Below, in pieces: positions 9,656 to 17,889 of a stretch of 64,000 nucleotides of DNA (within the stretch, counting starts at the first letter, position 1; each line of letters opens with the position of its first letter). Made by a program: the position numbers and the translations under genes. Source of the DNA: Clostridiales bacterium Firm_16. Lineage in GTDB: Bacteria; Bacillota; Clostridia; Saccharofermentanales; Saccharofermentanaceae. The stretch lies in contig LVAV01000111.1 in assembly GCA_001604185.1 (NCBI GenBank), positions 1 through 64,000 of the forward strand. Reading direction: 5' to 3'. The notes beneath the pieces were generated by a model. That model had not been told where the DNA came from, ran no database searches, and saw only the letters and a list, made by a program, of their open reading frames with translations.

Positions 9656-11518
9656 ATGGCGAAACAGCAACGACAGAATGAAAAACATGAACCTTTAAAT
9701 CACATCCCCCTTGCTGATTTAAAGGAGCAGAAACAACAAAAGCGGAATACCTACCGTGTTGACGAAACGCTGGAAGAGCCCTTTAGTTTCAAGCACCTCC
9801 TCCGTGCCTGGACCTACATCCGGAAATACTCTGCGAAGATGATCCTGGCCCTGATCCTCAGCGCCCTGGGTGCCATGGCGGCCCTCTGCGCGCCGAAGAT
9901 CACGAAGGAAGCGCTGGACGTAGTGATCCCGAACAAGGATACTCCGATGCTCCACCGCTTGATCATCATGCTCGTCGTAGCCTACGGAATCAGTATTCTC
10001 TTCTACACGATCCGGTCCCACATCATGGAGCGGACATCCCAGGATATCGTGTACGACATCCGTAAAGATCTTTTCGCGCATCTGCAGGAACTGCCGTTCC
10101 AGTATTACGACGACAGGCCTCACGGTAAGATCCTGATCCGTGTAGTCAACTACGTCAACTCCGTGTGTGACATGCTTTCCAACGGTCTGATCAACGCGGT
10201 GCTGGAGATCATCAACCTGGTGTTCATCATCGCCTTCATGTTCACCACCGACGTCAAGCTTTCCCTGGTAGTCATCACGGGCGTGCCGGTGCTGGCGGTG
10301 TTCATGTTCTGGGTCAAGACCAAGCAGCGTCGTGCCTGGCGTATGGTGTCCAACAAGAACTCAAACCTGAATGCGTATCTGCAGGAGAATATCGTCGGCG
10401 CCAAGATCACCCAGATCTTCGCCCGTGAAGAAGAAAACAGCGAGATCTTCGAGAAGCTTTCCGACGACTGCCGCACCACCTGGATGGGCGCCCTTCGTTA
10501 CACCAACCTGGTATGGCCGGGCATCGACAGCATCTCCGTCTTCGTCCGCGGCGCCATCTTCGTAGTCGGTCTTCTTCTCTTCGCGCAAGGTCAGGAGACC
10601 CTGGGTGCCATCGTGGCCGTGTCCAGTTACGCCGCCCGTTTCTGGCAGCCCATCATGAACCTGGGTAACATTTTTAACAACTTCATCAATAACATGGCTT
10701 ACCTGGAGCGTATCTTCGAAACCATCGACGAACCTGTCGGTGTGAAGGACAAGGATAACGCCACCGAAATGCCGGACATCAAGGGCGAAGTGGAGTTCCA
10801 GAACGTCTCCTTCTCTTACGAAGAAGGCAAGGAAGTCCTGCACAACGTTTCCTTCAAGGTCGCCCCGGGCCAGAGTATCGCTCTGGTTGGTCCGACCGGC
10901 GCGGGCAAAAGCACCATCGTCAGTCTGATCTCTCGTTTCTACGATCTGGATTCGGGCCGCATTCTGATCGACGGTCAGGACATCTCGGATGTGACGCTGC
11001 ATTCGCTGCGATCCCAGATGGGCATCATGCTGCAGGACAGTTTCATCTTCTCCGGAACCGTAGAAGATAACATCCGCTACGGTAAGCTGGACGCTACTTC
11101 CGAAGAGATCCGGAAAGCCAGTGCCGCGGTATGTGCCGATGCCTTCATCACCAAGATGCCCAACGGCTACGCCACCGAGGTCAAGGAGCGCGGCTCCACA
11201 CTGTCCCAGGGACAGAAGCAGCTGATCTCTTTTGCCAGAACATTGCTCTCCGATCCGGCCCTCCTGGTGCTGGACGAGGCCACATCCAGTATTGATGTGC
11301 AGACGGAAAAAGCTCTACAGAAGGGCCTGGATGCCATGCTGCAAGGCAGGACTTCATTTATCATCGCTCACCGTCTGTCTACCATCAAGAATTGCGACAA
11401 GATCATGTACATCGACCATGGCGGCATAACCGAGGCCGGCTCTCACGAAGAGCTCATGGCGAAGAAAGGCGACTACTACCATCTTTATATCTCACAGATG
11501 GATGACGTTGCCGGCTAA
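9656..11518 (+). CDS. Heterodimeric ABC exporter, catalytic subunit
   Basis: The 620-residue partner has a charged, Gln-rich N-terminus of about 45 residues, six membrane helices, and a nucleotide-binding domain. That domain has Walker A GPTGAGKST (412-420), Walker B LVLDE with the catalytic Glu 541, and switch His 572. Its signature is LSQGQ rather than LSGGQ. This weakened signature would face the degenerate Walker sites of the first subunit, so one ATP site of the pair is inactive and one is competent. AGGAGG lies inside the end of the first gene, and the ATG follows that stop by 1 nt, so the two are co-translated. A strong terminator follows. Confidence 0.93.
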   Translation: MAKQQRQNEKHEPLNHIPLADLKEQKQQKRNTYRVDETLEEPFSFKHLLRAWTYIRKYSAKMILALILSALGAMAALCAPKITKEALDVVIPNKDTPMLHRLIIMLVVAYGISILFYTIRSHIMERTSQDIVYDIRKDLFAHLQELPFQYYDDRPHGKILIRVVNYVNSVCDMLSNGLINAVLEIINLVFIIAFMFTTDVKLSLVVITGVPVLAVFMFWVKTKQRRAWRMVSNKNSNLNAYLQENIVGAKITQIFAREEENSEIFEKLSDDCRTTWMGALRYTNLVWPGIDSISVFVRGAIFVVGLLLFAQGQETLGAIVAVSSYAARFWQPIMNLGNIFNNFINNMAYLERIFETIDEPVGVKDKDNATEMPDIKGEVEFQNVSFSYEEGKEVLHNVSFKVAPGQSIALVGPTGAGKSTIVSLISRFYDLDSGRILIDGQDISDVTLHSLRSQMGIMLQDSFIFSGTVEDNIRYGKLDATSEEIRKASAAVCADAFITKMPNGYATEVKERGSTLSQGQKQLISFARTLLSDPALLVLDEATSSIDVQTEKALQKGLDAMLQGRTSFIIAHRLSTIKNCDKIMYIDHGGITEAGSHEELMAKKGDYYHLYISQMDDVAG

Positions 11519-11549
11519 CAATTGAACAACCTCCCTCATCTAGTCCCGG

Positions 11550-11600
11550 AAACGGGTCTTCGAAGATGCCAGACTTCGGGGACCCGTTTCTTTTTCTTTC
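11550..11600 (+). terminator. Terminator of the ABC exporter operon
   Basis: AAACGGGTC (11550-11558) pairs with GACCCGTTT (11581-11589), with an inner CGAAG/CTTCG stem, followed by CTTTTTCTTTC. It separates the exporter pair from the TetR operon. Confidence 0.85.
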
Positions 11601-11619
11601 AGGGGGTCTTCTCAAAAAT

Positions 11620-11665
11620 GGTCAATGGGGTTTTAATGGTATTAACCGATTCGGTCAATGAACGT
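11620..11665 (+). promoter_or_regulatory. Candidate operator region of the TetR operon
   Basis: GGTCAATG occurs twice (11620-11627 and 11653-11660). Between the copies lie the dyads TTAAT-GGT-ATTAA (11632-11644) and ACCGA-T-TCGGT (11645-11655). A TetR dimer site in front of its own gene is expected here, but which dyad is used cannot be decided by eye. Confidence 0.4.
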
Positions 11666-11746
11666 CACCAACCGGTCGCACACGGCCACGCGACCGCACC
11701 GCGCGGGGTGACACCAAGAAACACAACACCACGAAAGGAGCCGGGC

Positions 11747-12364
11747 ATGAACGATAAATTCTTCGAACTTCCGAAGGAGAAACAGGAACGGATCATCAAC
11801 GCCGGATTCCGTGTCTTCTCCAGAAATTCCTATAAAAAGAGTCCGGTCCAGCAGATTGCGGACGAGGCGGGAATCAGCAAGTCTCTTCTCTTCTTCTACT
11901 TCAAGAATAAGAAAGAACTTTTCCTCTTCCTGATGAAGAAAGTCGAGGAGATCACGACCCAGGCACTGCTGGCTTCCAAGTGCTACGAAGCCCCCAACAT
12001 CTTCGACATGATGTATCTGGGACTGAAGGCGAAAGTGGGCATCATGAAGACCTATCCCGACATCACCAATTTCTCGGTGAAGGCGTACTACGATGACGAC
12101 CCTGACATCCGCGACGACATACGGAAGATCGTGCAGCCTTATACGCAGCTGGATACCAACCGCACCCTTCCTCCGCTGGACCCGAAGGACTTCAAGGAAG
12201 GCATCGATCTGCGCCTGATGTATCGTGACATGTACCTGGCCTCCGAAGGGTATATCTGGCAGATGTCTCAGACCGGCGTCATCGATGTCGACAAGATGCT
12301 GCAAGAGTACAAAGAAATGATCGATTTCTGGCGAGAACTATACGCAAGAAAGGAAAACACATGA
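11747..12364 (+). CDS. TetR/AcrR family regulator
   Basis: This 205-residue protein starts with the typical TetR DNA-binding part: FRVFSRNSYKKSPVQQIADEAGISKSLLFFYFKNKKELFLFL (about residues 20-62), a helix-turn-helix followed by the YFxxKxxL motif. The rest is the variable ligand-binding helical domain. It is first in an operon with an ABC ATPase and permease and shares ATGA with the ATPase gene, so it most likely represses the transporter until a ligand binds. The start at 11747 has AAAGGAG 6 nt upstream. Repeated GGTCAATG and short dyads lie 80-130 bp upstream. Confidence 0.88.
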   Translation: MNDKFFELPKEKQERIINAGFRVFSRNSYKKSPVQQIADEAGISKSLLFFYFKNKKELFLFLMKKVEEITTQALLASKCYEAPNIFDMMYLGLKAKVGIMKTYPDITNFSVKAYYDDDPDIRDDIRKIVQPYTQLDTNRTLPPLDPKDFKEGIDLRLMYRDMYLASEGYIWQMSQTGVIDVDKMLQEYKEMIDFWRELYARKENT

Positions 12365-13260
12365 ACGCAGTTGAGATCAAGAAACTGACTAAGAACTACG
12401 GCAAGGCCCGTGGTATAACAGAGCTGGATCTGCTTGTGAAAGAAGGCGATATCTTCGGCTTCATCGGCCCTAACGGTGCCGGCAAATCCACCACGATCCG
12501 AACTCTCCTGGGACTGATCGCGCCGACCTCCGGCGATGCAAAAGTTCTGGGTTTCGATATCCGTACTCAAACTACCGAGATCCTGGCGGAGACAGGATAT
12601 CTCCCTTCGGAGATCAACTTCTACTCCGGCATGAAGGTCAAGGATGTGCTCCGTTATTCGGCGGATATCAGAAAGAAAAACTGTGACGAGAAGGCCAGGA
12701 AACTGGTGGAGCGTCTGGACCTGGATCTGAATAAGAAAGTCGACGATCTTTCTCTCGGCAACCGCAAGAAAGTGGGCATCATTACTGCGTTGCAGCACAG
12801 CCCGAAGCTCCTGATATTGGATGAGCCAACAAGCGGCCTCGACCCGCTCATGCAGCGAGAGTTTTTCGAGATACTGAAGGAAGAAAACGATAACGGAACC
12901 ACAGTATTCCTCTCTTCTCATGTTCTGTCGGAAGTGCAGACTCACTGCAAGACCGCGGCCTTCATTCGGGACGGCCGGGTCCTGATGCACGATGAGGTTT
13001 CGAAACTGGAAGCCGCCGGTGCCAAAAAGGTCTTCATTAAGATCTCTTCGGATAGTGAAGGCGCGCTGGATGTCCTTAGCCAGATGAAGGGTCTTTCCGA
13101 TATCGAGAAAGGTCGCGGCACTTTGAGTTTCATCTACCAGGGTGATGCGTCGACCCTGATCTGCGAACTGGCCAAATACAAACTTCAGGACGTGAGCATC
13201 ACCGAGCCGTCGCTGGAAGATATCTTTATGCGTTTTTACGAAGGAGGTGAAGAGAAATGA
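12361..13260 (+). CDS. ABC transporter ATP-binding protein (drug/ABC-2 type)
   Basis: The 299-residue protein is a stand-alone ATPase of the CcmA/DrrA type. Walker A is GPNGAGKST (36-44), the signature is LSLGNRKK, and Walker B is LLILDEPTSGLDP, followed by a SSHVLSE switch His. A C-terminal extension of about 80 residues is usual for this type. It powers the ABC-2 permease encoded next. Its ATG overlaps the TetR stop by 4 nt (ATGA), and the same overlap joins it to the permease, so all three proteins are translationally coupled. Family members export antibiotics, lantibiotics or lipids. Confidence 0.93.
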   Translation: MNAVEIKKLTKNYGKARGITELDLLVKEGDIFGFIGPNGAGKSTTIRTLLGLIAPTSGDAKVLGFDIRTQTTEILAETGYLPSEINFYSGMKVKDVLRYSADIRKKNCDEKARKLVERLDLDLNKKVDDLSLGNRKKVGIITALQHSPKLLILDEPTSGLDPLMQREFFEILKEENDNGTTVFLSSHVLSEVQTHCKTAAFIRDGRVLMHDEVSKLEAAGAKKVFIKISSDSEGALDVLSQMKGLSDIEKGRGTLSFIYQGDASTLICELAKYKLQDVSITEPSLEDIFMRFYEGGEEK

Positions 13261-14045
13261 CGATCTTTAAGAACGAATTGAAATACAGTCGCATTTCCCT
13301 CCTGATCTGGAGTCTTTCCATCGGTCTTCTGATCGCGACATGCGTGTTTATGTATCCCAGCATGAAGTCGGAGATGGACTCCGTCAACAAGATCTTCAGC
13401 TCCATGGGCAACTTCAGTTCTGCCTTCGGAATGGATAAACTGAACTTCGGAACTTTGATCGGTTTCTATGCTGTGGAAGGTGGTTCTATTCTTGGCGTAG
13501 GCGGTGCTTTCTTCGCTGCGGTGACCGCCATCGGTGCCCTCATGAAGGAAGAGCGCAACCGCACGGCCGAGTTCCTCATGACACATCCCGTCAGCCGCGC
13601 CCGCGTCATCACCGAGAAGCTGCTGGTAGTTCTGGCCCAGATCACGATCCTGAATCTGATCGCATTGGTCCTGACTGTCGGATCGATTCTCCTGATCGGC
13701 GAGTCCATGGTCTGGAAAGATTTTCTTCTGATCAACCTCTCCTTCTATCTCATGCAGATCGAGATCGCCGGCATCTGCTTCGGCTTCTCTGCTTTCATTA
13801 CGAAAGCCGGCCCCGGTATCGGCATCGGACTTGCCGCTGTCATGTATATTCTTAACATTCTTTCGAATATCTCTTCCGATGCTCAAGCTCTGAAATACAT
13901 CACCGCTTTCGGTTATACTGACGGCTCCACGATCATCAACAACGGCGGTCTCGAGGTGCGTTATCTCATCGTCGGCATGGTATTCTGCGTCATCGGCATT
14001 GTAGTCGCATATGTGAAGTATACGAAGAAAGATCTGAGGGCGTAA
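13257..14045 (+). CDS. ABC-2 type transporter permease
   Basis: This 262-residue protein has six predicted membrane helices, starting near residue 15. It also has the ERNRTAEFLMTHPVSRARVITEK cytosolic loop (about 100-122, read in two parts) typical of ABC-2 permeases paired with CcmA-type ATPases. It shares an ATGA overlap with the ATPase gene at 13257 and ends 2 bp from the stop of a convergent small gene. No terminator is evident between them. Confidence 0.9.
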   Translation: MTIFKNELKYSRISLLIWSLSIGLLIATCVFMYPSMKSEMDSVNKIFSSMGNFSSAFGMDKLNFGTLIGFYAVEGGSILGVGGAFFAAVTAIGALMKEERNRTAEFLMTHPVSRARVITEKLLVVLAQITILNLIALVLTVGSILLIGESMVWKDFLLINLSFYLMQIEIAGICFGFSAFITKAGPGIGIGLAAVMYILNILSNISSDAQALKYITAFGYTDGSTIINNGGLEVRYLIVGMVFCVIGIVVAYVKYTKKDLRA

Positions 14046-14047
14046 GA

Positions 14048-14212
14048 TCAGTGTGTGATCAAGTACATGAAGGCTCCAAAGTATCTGCCTAAATCAAATG
14101 CGGTAAACGCTAAGATCACGACCAGTGCGATAAGCAGGATAATGCACATTTTTCGGTTCTCAAGGATCCTGTCGAACAAGTCTCTGAAATAAAAGTTCAT
14201 ATTGGTCTGCAT
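14048..14212 (-). CDS. 54-residue single-pass membrane protein, unknown
   Basis: A short gene encodes a 54-residue protein starting MQTNMNFYFRDLFD, with one hydrophobic helix (about residues 22-39, MCIILLIALVVILAFTAF) and a second half FGAFMYLI. GGTGGGG lies 7 nt before the ATG. The amphipathic, Arg/Asp-rich N-terminus followed by one helix is a common form for small membrane regulators or toxins. It converges with the ABC permease; the two stops are 2 bp apart. I do not recognise the family. Confidence 0.6.
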   Translation of the reverse strand: MQTNMNFYFRDLFDRILENRKMCIILLIALVVILAFTAFDLGRYFGAFMYLITH

Positions 14213-14370
14213 GGTTATTCCCCACCTTTGGCGATTTAATAGTCAGATCAGACGACGAGCGGCATGCCGCCCGGTTCGTCTGTATCTGATGATTCCATCT
14301 TAACGGGCAGGAATAAAATAACTGTCAAGCAGGGTTTAAGAAAGAATAAAGAAACTTGGGAAACCGGAAA

Positions 14371-14955
14371 TCAGAGGCGAATCTTCTCCATGGCGTCTTT
14401 CAAGATCTGCTCTTCGTCGGCGCCGACGACATCCAGACCAACGGCGGAGACAAGTGAAACTTCGGGTATTCCATAGAAGCTTTGCGCCATGGCACGCACG
14501 TAGCCATAGCCAAATTCCTCCGGACAGAATACCCCGCCTGCTGAGGTAACATAGTACAATTTTGTTGCCTGGCACATCGGCTTCGGCGTACCTTCCGGTG
14601 TATATTCGAATGTAATACCCAGCACATTGATCTGTTCGAAATACTGCTTAAGTGCTGCCGGAAAGGACAGATCCCAGTACGGTGCCGCAATCACAACTTC
14701 GTCCGCTCTTGCGAACTGTCTGGCCAAGTCAAACATGGGGTCATCCCATGCCTGCGCTTCTTCCAGGACTACTCGTCGTGTTATGAACTCCTCATTCGCA
14801 ACGGGAAAAGAAACCTCATCCAAGATGACCTCTTCGACCACAAGATCGCCCGCTCCATCTGACAAGTTCTTCTCACGAAGAAGTCTCAGAAGATGGTCTG
14901 CCAGTTTCTTCGTTCTCGATTCTTTGCGCACACATGCGTTGACAAATAAGATCAT
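14371..14955 (-). CDS. NAD(P)H-dependent FMN oxidoreductase (azoreductase-like)
   Basis: The 194-residue product has the flavodoxin-like fold of FMN-dependent NADH-azoreductases and NAD(P)H quinone reductases. The phosphate-binding N-terminus is NACVRKESRTKKLA, the APYWDLSFPAALKQYFEQ segment (about residue 97) is family-typical, and the YVTSAGG strand closes the flavin site. It would reduce quinones, azo or nitro compounds in the cytosol. The start at 14955 has AAGGGG 7 nt upstream. It lies directly downstream of the GTPase gene on the same strand, with 23 bp between. Confidence 0.88.
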   Translation of the reverse strand: MILFVNACVRKESRTKKLADHLLRLLREKNLSDGAGDLVVEEVILDEVSFPVANEEFITRRVVLEEAQAWDDPMFDLARQFARADEVVIAAPYWDLSFPAALKQYFEQINVLGITFEYTPEGTPKPMCQATKLYYVTSAGGVFCPEEFGYGYVRAMAQSFYGIPEVSLVSAVGLDVVGADEEQILKDAMEKIRL

Positions 14956-14978
14956 ATTCGCGCCCCTTTCCGGAGAGA

Positions 14979-16151
14979 TCACTTCTTATTCTTCTTCAGT
15001 GACTGCTTGAAGAGATCTTTGATCAGGTTCTTACCTTTCTCGGAGGAGATGTCATCCATACTCATCTCACCGTTGAAGACCAGGGTCATGACACCGATAT
15101 AGGCTTCACCCAGAGCCACGGTGATCAGGCCGGCGGTTCCGGCAGAGATGGCACCGCCAACGACTGTTCCGGCACCCGGGATCAGTTTAGCCAGATTCGC
15201 AACCACGGTCTTACCCAGCACCGTGGCGCCTCCGGATCCTACAGTGGATGACACGATGGCCGTAATGACACTCTTATTCACAGGCAGACCGAATATCGCC
15301 GTGATGTTGGCGATCATGGCGATCTGGGTCGGGATCAGAACGATACAATCCGCGAAAGGAATGGGTGCAGCACCTTCCCCGGCGGCGGCAGCTGCGGCTG
15401 CCAGAACGATCTTCTGCGCTCTCTTCTTCTTCTCGGCCAGACAAGCGATCTGCACATTCTGGAGCGTATCTTTCAGCTCATCTGGCAATGCTTCCCCCAT
15501 GACTTTGATCAACGTATCCAGTCCGAAGGATTTCACAGTATATTCTTCGTTGATGACGTAATCTTCCGCCAACACCGGAATGATCTGTACCACGCCCAGA
15601 TTCTCGTCAAGCAGCATCTGGCGCATCTGGTCGGCGTTCTTCTTCGAGATCGACTGGGTTAGTACGATGATGATCGGAACTTTTGCCACACTGTCTTCTC
15701 GCGAAAGCTCTCGGATCCACTCGATCTCTTTCGGTTCTATGCGGTTGGACGCGGTGTTGATGCAGTACCAGATACAGTGGATGACCTTGTTGATGTCATT
15801 TCCGAGAAGCCCTTCCTTGATGGTAGAGACGATCTCCTCCTTGACCTGCATCTGCACTTCTTTACCCAGTTCGAATCCGCGGGTATCGTAGATCGCCAGC
15901 GGCACATCTTCCTTAGTCAGGCGACGCAGGTGATCCGTCACGGGCTTACCGATTCCGGTAGTTGCCAGCTTATCTCTGAACACCGCGTTGATCAGGGTAC
16001 TCTTACCCGTGCCGGTCTTACCCGCCACGATAATGTTCAGTTTATTCAGATTCTTTATCTTCTCAGAGATGGAATCCAGTGTCTTCTGGACCACCGTACT
16101 GATGTTCATTTCCACAGGATTTAAGGGATTAATGGGATTATTCGATTCCAT
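14979..16151 (-). CDS. Membrane-associated GTPase (Era/YfjP-like with hydrophobic C-terminal half)
   Basis: This 390-residue protein has an N-terminal GTPase domain: P-loop GKTGTGKST (44-52), switch Thr 72, G3 motif DTRG (89-92), and a VLTQS stretch where NKxD would be. The second half (about 250-355) carries Ala-rich and Gly-rich hydrophobic segments ending in a basic tail, similar to DUF697-type GTPases that bind membranes. GGGGAGG lies 9 nt before the ATG. Related proteins are annotated as 50S-ribosome-binding GTPase-like. Its target is unknown. It may form a transcription unit with the reductase downstream. Confidence 0.85.
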   Translation of the reverse strand: MESNNPINPLNPVEMNISTVVQKTLDSISEKIKNLNKLNIIVAGKTGTGKSTLINAVFRDKLATTGIGKPVTDHLRRLTKEDVPLAIYDTRGFELGKEVQMQVKEEIVSTIKEGLLGNDINKVIHCIWYCINTASNRIEPKEIEWIRELSREDSVAKVPIIIVLTQSISKKNADQMRQMLLDENLGVVQIIPVLAEDYVINEEYTVKSFGLDTLIKVMGEALPDELKDTLQNVQIACLAEKKKRAQKIVLAAAAAAAGEGAAPIPFADCIVLIPTQIAMIANITAIFGLPVNKSVITAIVSSTVGSGGATVLGKTVVANLAKLIPGAGTVVGGAISAGTAGLITVALGEAYIGVMTLVFNGEMSMDDISSEKGKNLIKDLFKQSLKKNKK

Positions 16152-16264
16152 ATGAAAAAACCTCCCCGCGAGTTCTACCTTCTACATGATCCGTACCAGG
16201 AATCGTTTCCTGCTACAAATTCATTCTACCATAGAAGATATCCCTTGCGGGAAGGTTCGTCATA

Positions 16265-16287
16265 CCTTCGAAGATCCGCTTCGAAGG
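16265..16287 (-). terminator. Stem-loop after the barstar gene
   Basis: CCTTCGAAG and CTTCGAAGG form a perfect 9 bp stem with a 5 nt loop, 16 bp past the barstar stop. No T-run follows on either strand, so it may be a processing hairpin rather than an intrinsic terminator. Confidence 0.4.
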
Positions 16288-16302
16288 ATCGTTTACATAG
16301 GA

Positions 16303-16572
16303 TCAGTCTTTCTCCACCAGCGTGAAGCCGCATTCTTCGGCCGCGTCGCGGAAGCATGCGAGTATTTTTTCGCCGTATTCTTCCAGGCAGAAGCGGAGGT
16401 TTGTCTCGTTAACGATCACGATGCTGGCTTCCTTCGGAAGTTCGCTGAGGCAGTCATACAAAGCATCCAGGTTGTGACCGAAATATTCCGGGAACTGCAG
16501 CTGCTCTTTGATCACGCGGAAAGCCACCTCTCGGCTGGTCATGTCTTTTCCATCAAGAAGATAAACGCTCAT
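16303..16572 (-). CDS. Barstar-family ribonuclease inhibitor
   Basis: This 89-residue protein has the usual barstar length and the key helix YFGHNLDALYDCLSEL (about 30-45). It carries the two acidic residues equivalent to Asp 35 and Asp 39 of barstar, which insert into the barnase active site. There is no signal peptide, so the inhibitor is cytosolic. The gene starts 2 nt after the barnase stop, with GGAGG inside the end of the barnase coding region, so toxin and immunity protein are co-translated. The pairing with a barnase directly upstream makes the function firm. Confidence 0.93.
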   Translation of the reverse strand: MSVYLLDGKDMTSREVAFRVIKEQLQFPEYFGHNLDALYDCLSELPKEASIVIVNETNLRFCLEEYGEKILACFRDAAEECGFTLVEKD

Positions 16573-16574
16573 AG

Positions 16575-17213
16575 TTACTCCTCCCCGTAAAGCAATGTAA
16601 AGGTTTCGTAGTGGTCACCGGTATAGTAGACCAGACCGTCGTTGGAGAATACGATTCGCTTGGCGCCACGGGATTTCTTGCCCTTGGTGTCGATATCGCA
16701 CTCATAGTATGTGCGTCCGCGCTTGCTCGGAAGCAGTCCCTCACGGTTACCAAAAACATCGCCCCCGATGCTGCATCCCGGGAAGAATTCGTCCAGCGAT
16801 CCGCCTTCCCATCCTCTGGCACGCGCATCCTTCTTCGTCACAAAATTGTTCGGCAGATGGCCGTATGTGTGTATGAACAGGGCAACATCGTCTTTGGATG
16901 TATACGCTTCATTCTCCTTGAGCGCGCCGTTCGTGGTTTCCGTAGTCGATTCCGTGGTTGCTTCCGTCGTGGTCTCGGTCGTAGCTTCTGTTGTGGATTC
17001 CGTGGTCGCTTCTGTCGTAGTCTCCGTGGCCGTAGTGGTCTCTTCCGTTGTCGCGGAAGTTTCCTTCGACTCGTCCTTCGAAGCTTCTGTCGTGGTCACC
17101 ATCGTCGTATTCTTCGTCGCGCTGGTTTCGGCCACCAGGCTACAGCCCGCCATGCACACCGTCATGACAAGAACACAGAGCAACGCAAATAATCTCATGA
17201 TTCTGTTTTTCAT
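16575..17213 (-). CDS. Barnase-type ribonuclease displayed as a lipoprotein
   Basis: The 212-residue protein has a lipoprotein signal peptide ending CMAGC (Cys 24), a Thr/Glu/Ser linker (about 28-93) and a complete barnase domain (about 98-212). All known catalytic positions are present: the Lys of VTKK, the Glu of YYECDI (barnase Glu 73), the two Arg of SRGAKR (Arg 83, Arg 87) and the His of GDHYETF (His 102). Barnases are normally freely secreted RNases; here the enzyme seems tethered to the outer face of the membrane. AGAGGG precedes the ATG. The barstar gene follows at once, and a palindrome array begins about 130 bp upstream. Confidence 0.93.
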   Translation of the reverse strand: MKNRIMRLFALLCVLVMTVCMAGCSLVAETSATKNTTMVTTTEASKDESKETSATTEETTTATETTTEATTESTTEATTETTTEATTESTTETTNGALKENEAYTSKDDVALFIHTYGHLPNNFVTKKDARARGWEGGSLDEFFPGCSIGGDVFGNREGLLPSKRGRTYYECDIDTKGKKSRGAKRIVFSNDGLVYYTGDHYETFTLLYGEE

Positions 17214-17344
17214 CGTTTATTCCCTCTTTTCTGGCTCTTCAGAGAATTCCCGGAAATGAGAGCCTTGGTGCTTTCTTGTCGTTCATGCTCCTCGTATGAT
17301 CATTTTGAAAAAGCCGGCATATCGTCTATAACTTATTGCTCATA

Positions 17345-17662
17345 GTAGGACGGAAATCCTGATATCTGCAGATCCGTCCTACGCTTTTAACGACAGTTCA
17401 GTCGAAATCCTGAAATCTGTGATTTAGACTGAAGTTTGGAAGCGACATTTCAGTCAGAATCTTAAAATCTGTGATTTAGACTGAACTTTGAAGGTGGTAT
17501 TTCAGTCTAAAATCCCAAATCGGCTGTTTCGACTGAAATACAAGGCCGATTTTTCAGTCGAAAATTCAAAAATCGTGATTTAGACCGAAAACGGGGCGTG
17601 AAAGTTCGGTCTAAAATGCGAAATCAGCGATTCCGACTGAAACCATACTTAAATCATACGAC
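17345..17662. repeat. Phased palindrome array 1 (six elements, 52 bp period)
   Basis: Six imperfect palindromes start at 17345, 17397, 17449, 17501, 17553 and 17605, exactly 52 bp apart. The first is 38 bp with arms GTAGGACGGA/TCCGTCCTAC. The other five are 37 bp with arms TTC(A/G)GTC and GAC(T/C)GAA around 23 variable bases that often repeat AAATC and GATTT. Spacers are 14-15 bp and unrelated in sequence. A lone ATACGAC arm follows at 17656, in the next phase within 1 bp. No gene with a ribosome site covers it. The arms resemble those of the array at 52064-52260. The function is unknown. Confidence 0.9.
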
Positions 17663-17827
17663 TCCAAATTTTCCGTGAAGAGCCTCCTTTCTTAAGTCCC
17701 GTACATTATAGACCAGTTCCCTACGAACGGCAAACGAGCGTCTGTGATAGGCAACGACGGTTCCGCCCCCTGCCATCACGCCTGCCATCACGCCCGGCAT
17801 CAAGCCCTCCAACATGCCCATCAACAA

Positions 17828-17869
17828 CAAAAACGCGACCTCATCTGAAATTTCAGAGGAGATCGCGCT
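17828..17869 (-). terminator. Terminator downstream of the aldo/keto reductase
   Basis: On the minus strand a long stem built on the palindrome CTGAAATTTCAG is extended by CTC/GAG and CGCGA/TCGCG arms, then TTTTTGTTGTTG. It lies about 150 bp past the reductase stop at 18014. Confidence 0.75.
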
Positions 17870-17889
17870 CTCACGTGATTAATATGTTG

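Noticed and set aside
17345-17641. CRISPR array
   Set aside because: The repeats differ from each other inside the arms, spacers are only 14-15 bp, and no cas gene is nearby.
17654-17821. 55-codon frame on the minus strand with Met/Gly-rich start
   Set aside because: It has no ribosome site, starts at the edge of a terminator T-run and ends in the array flank.
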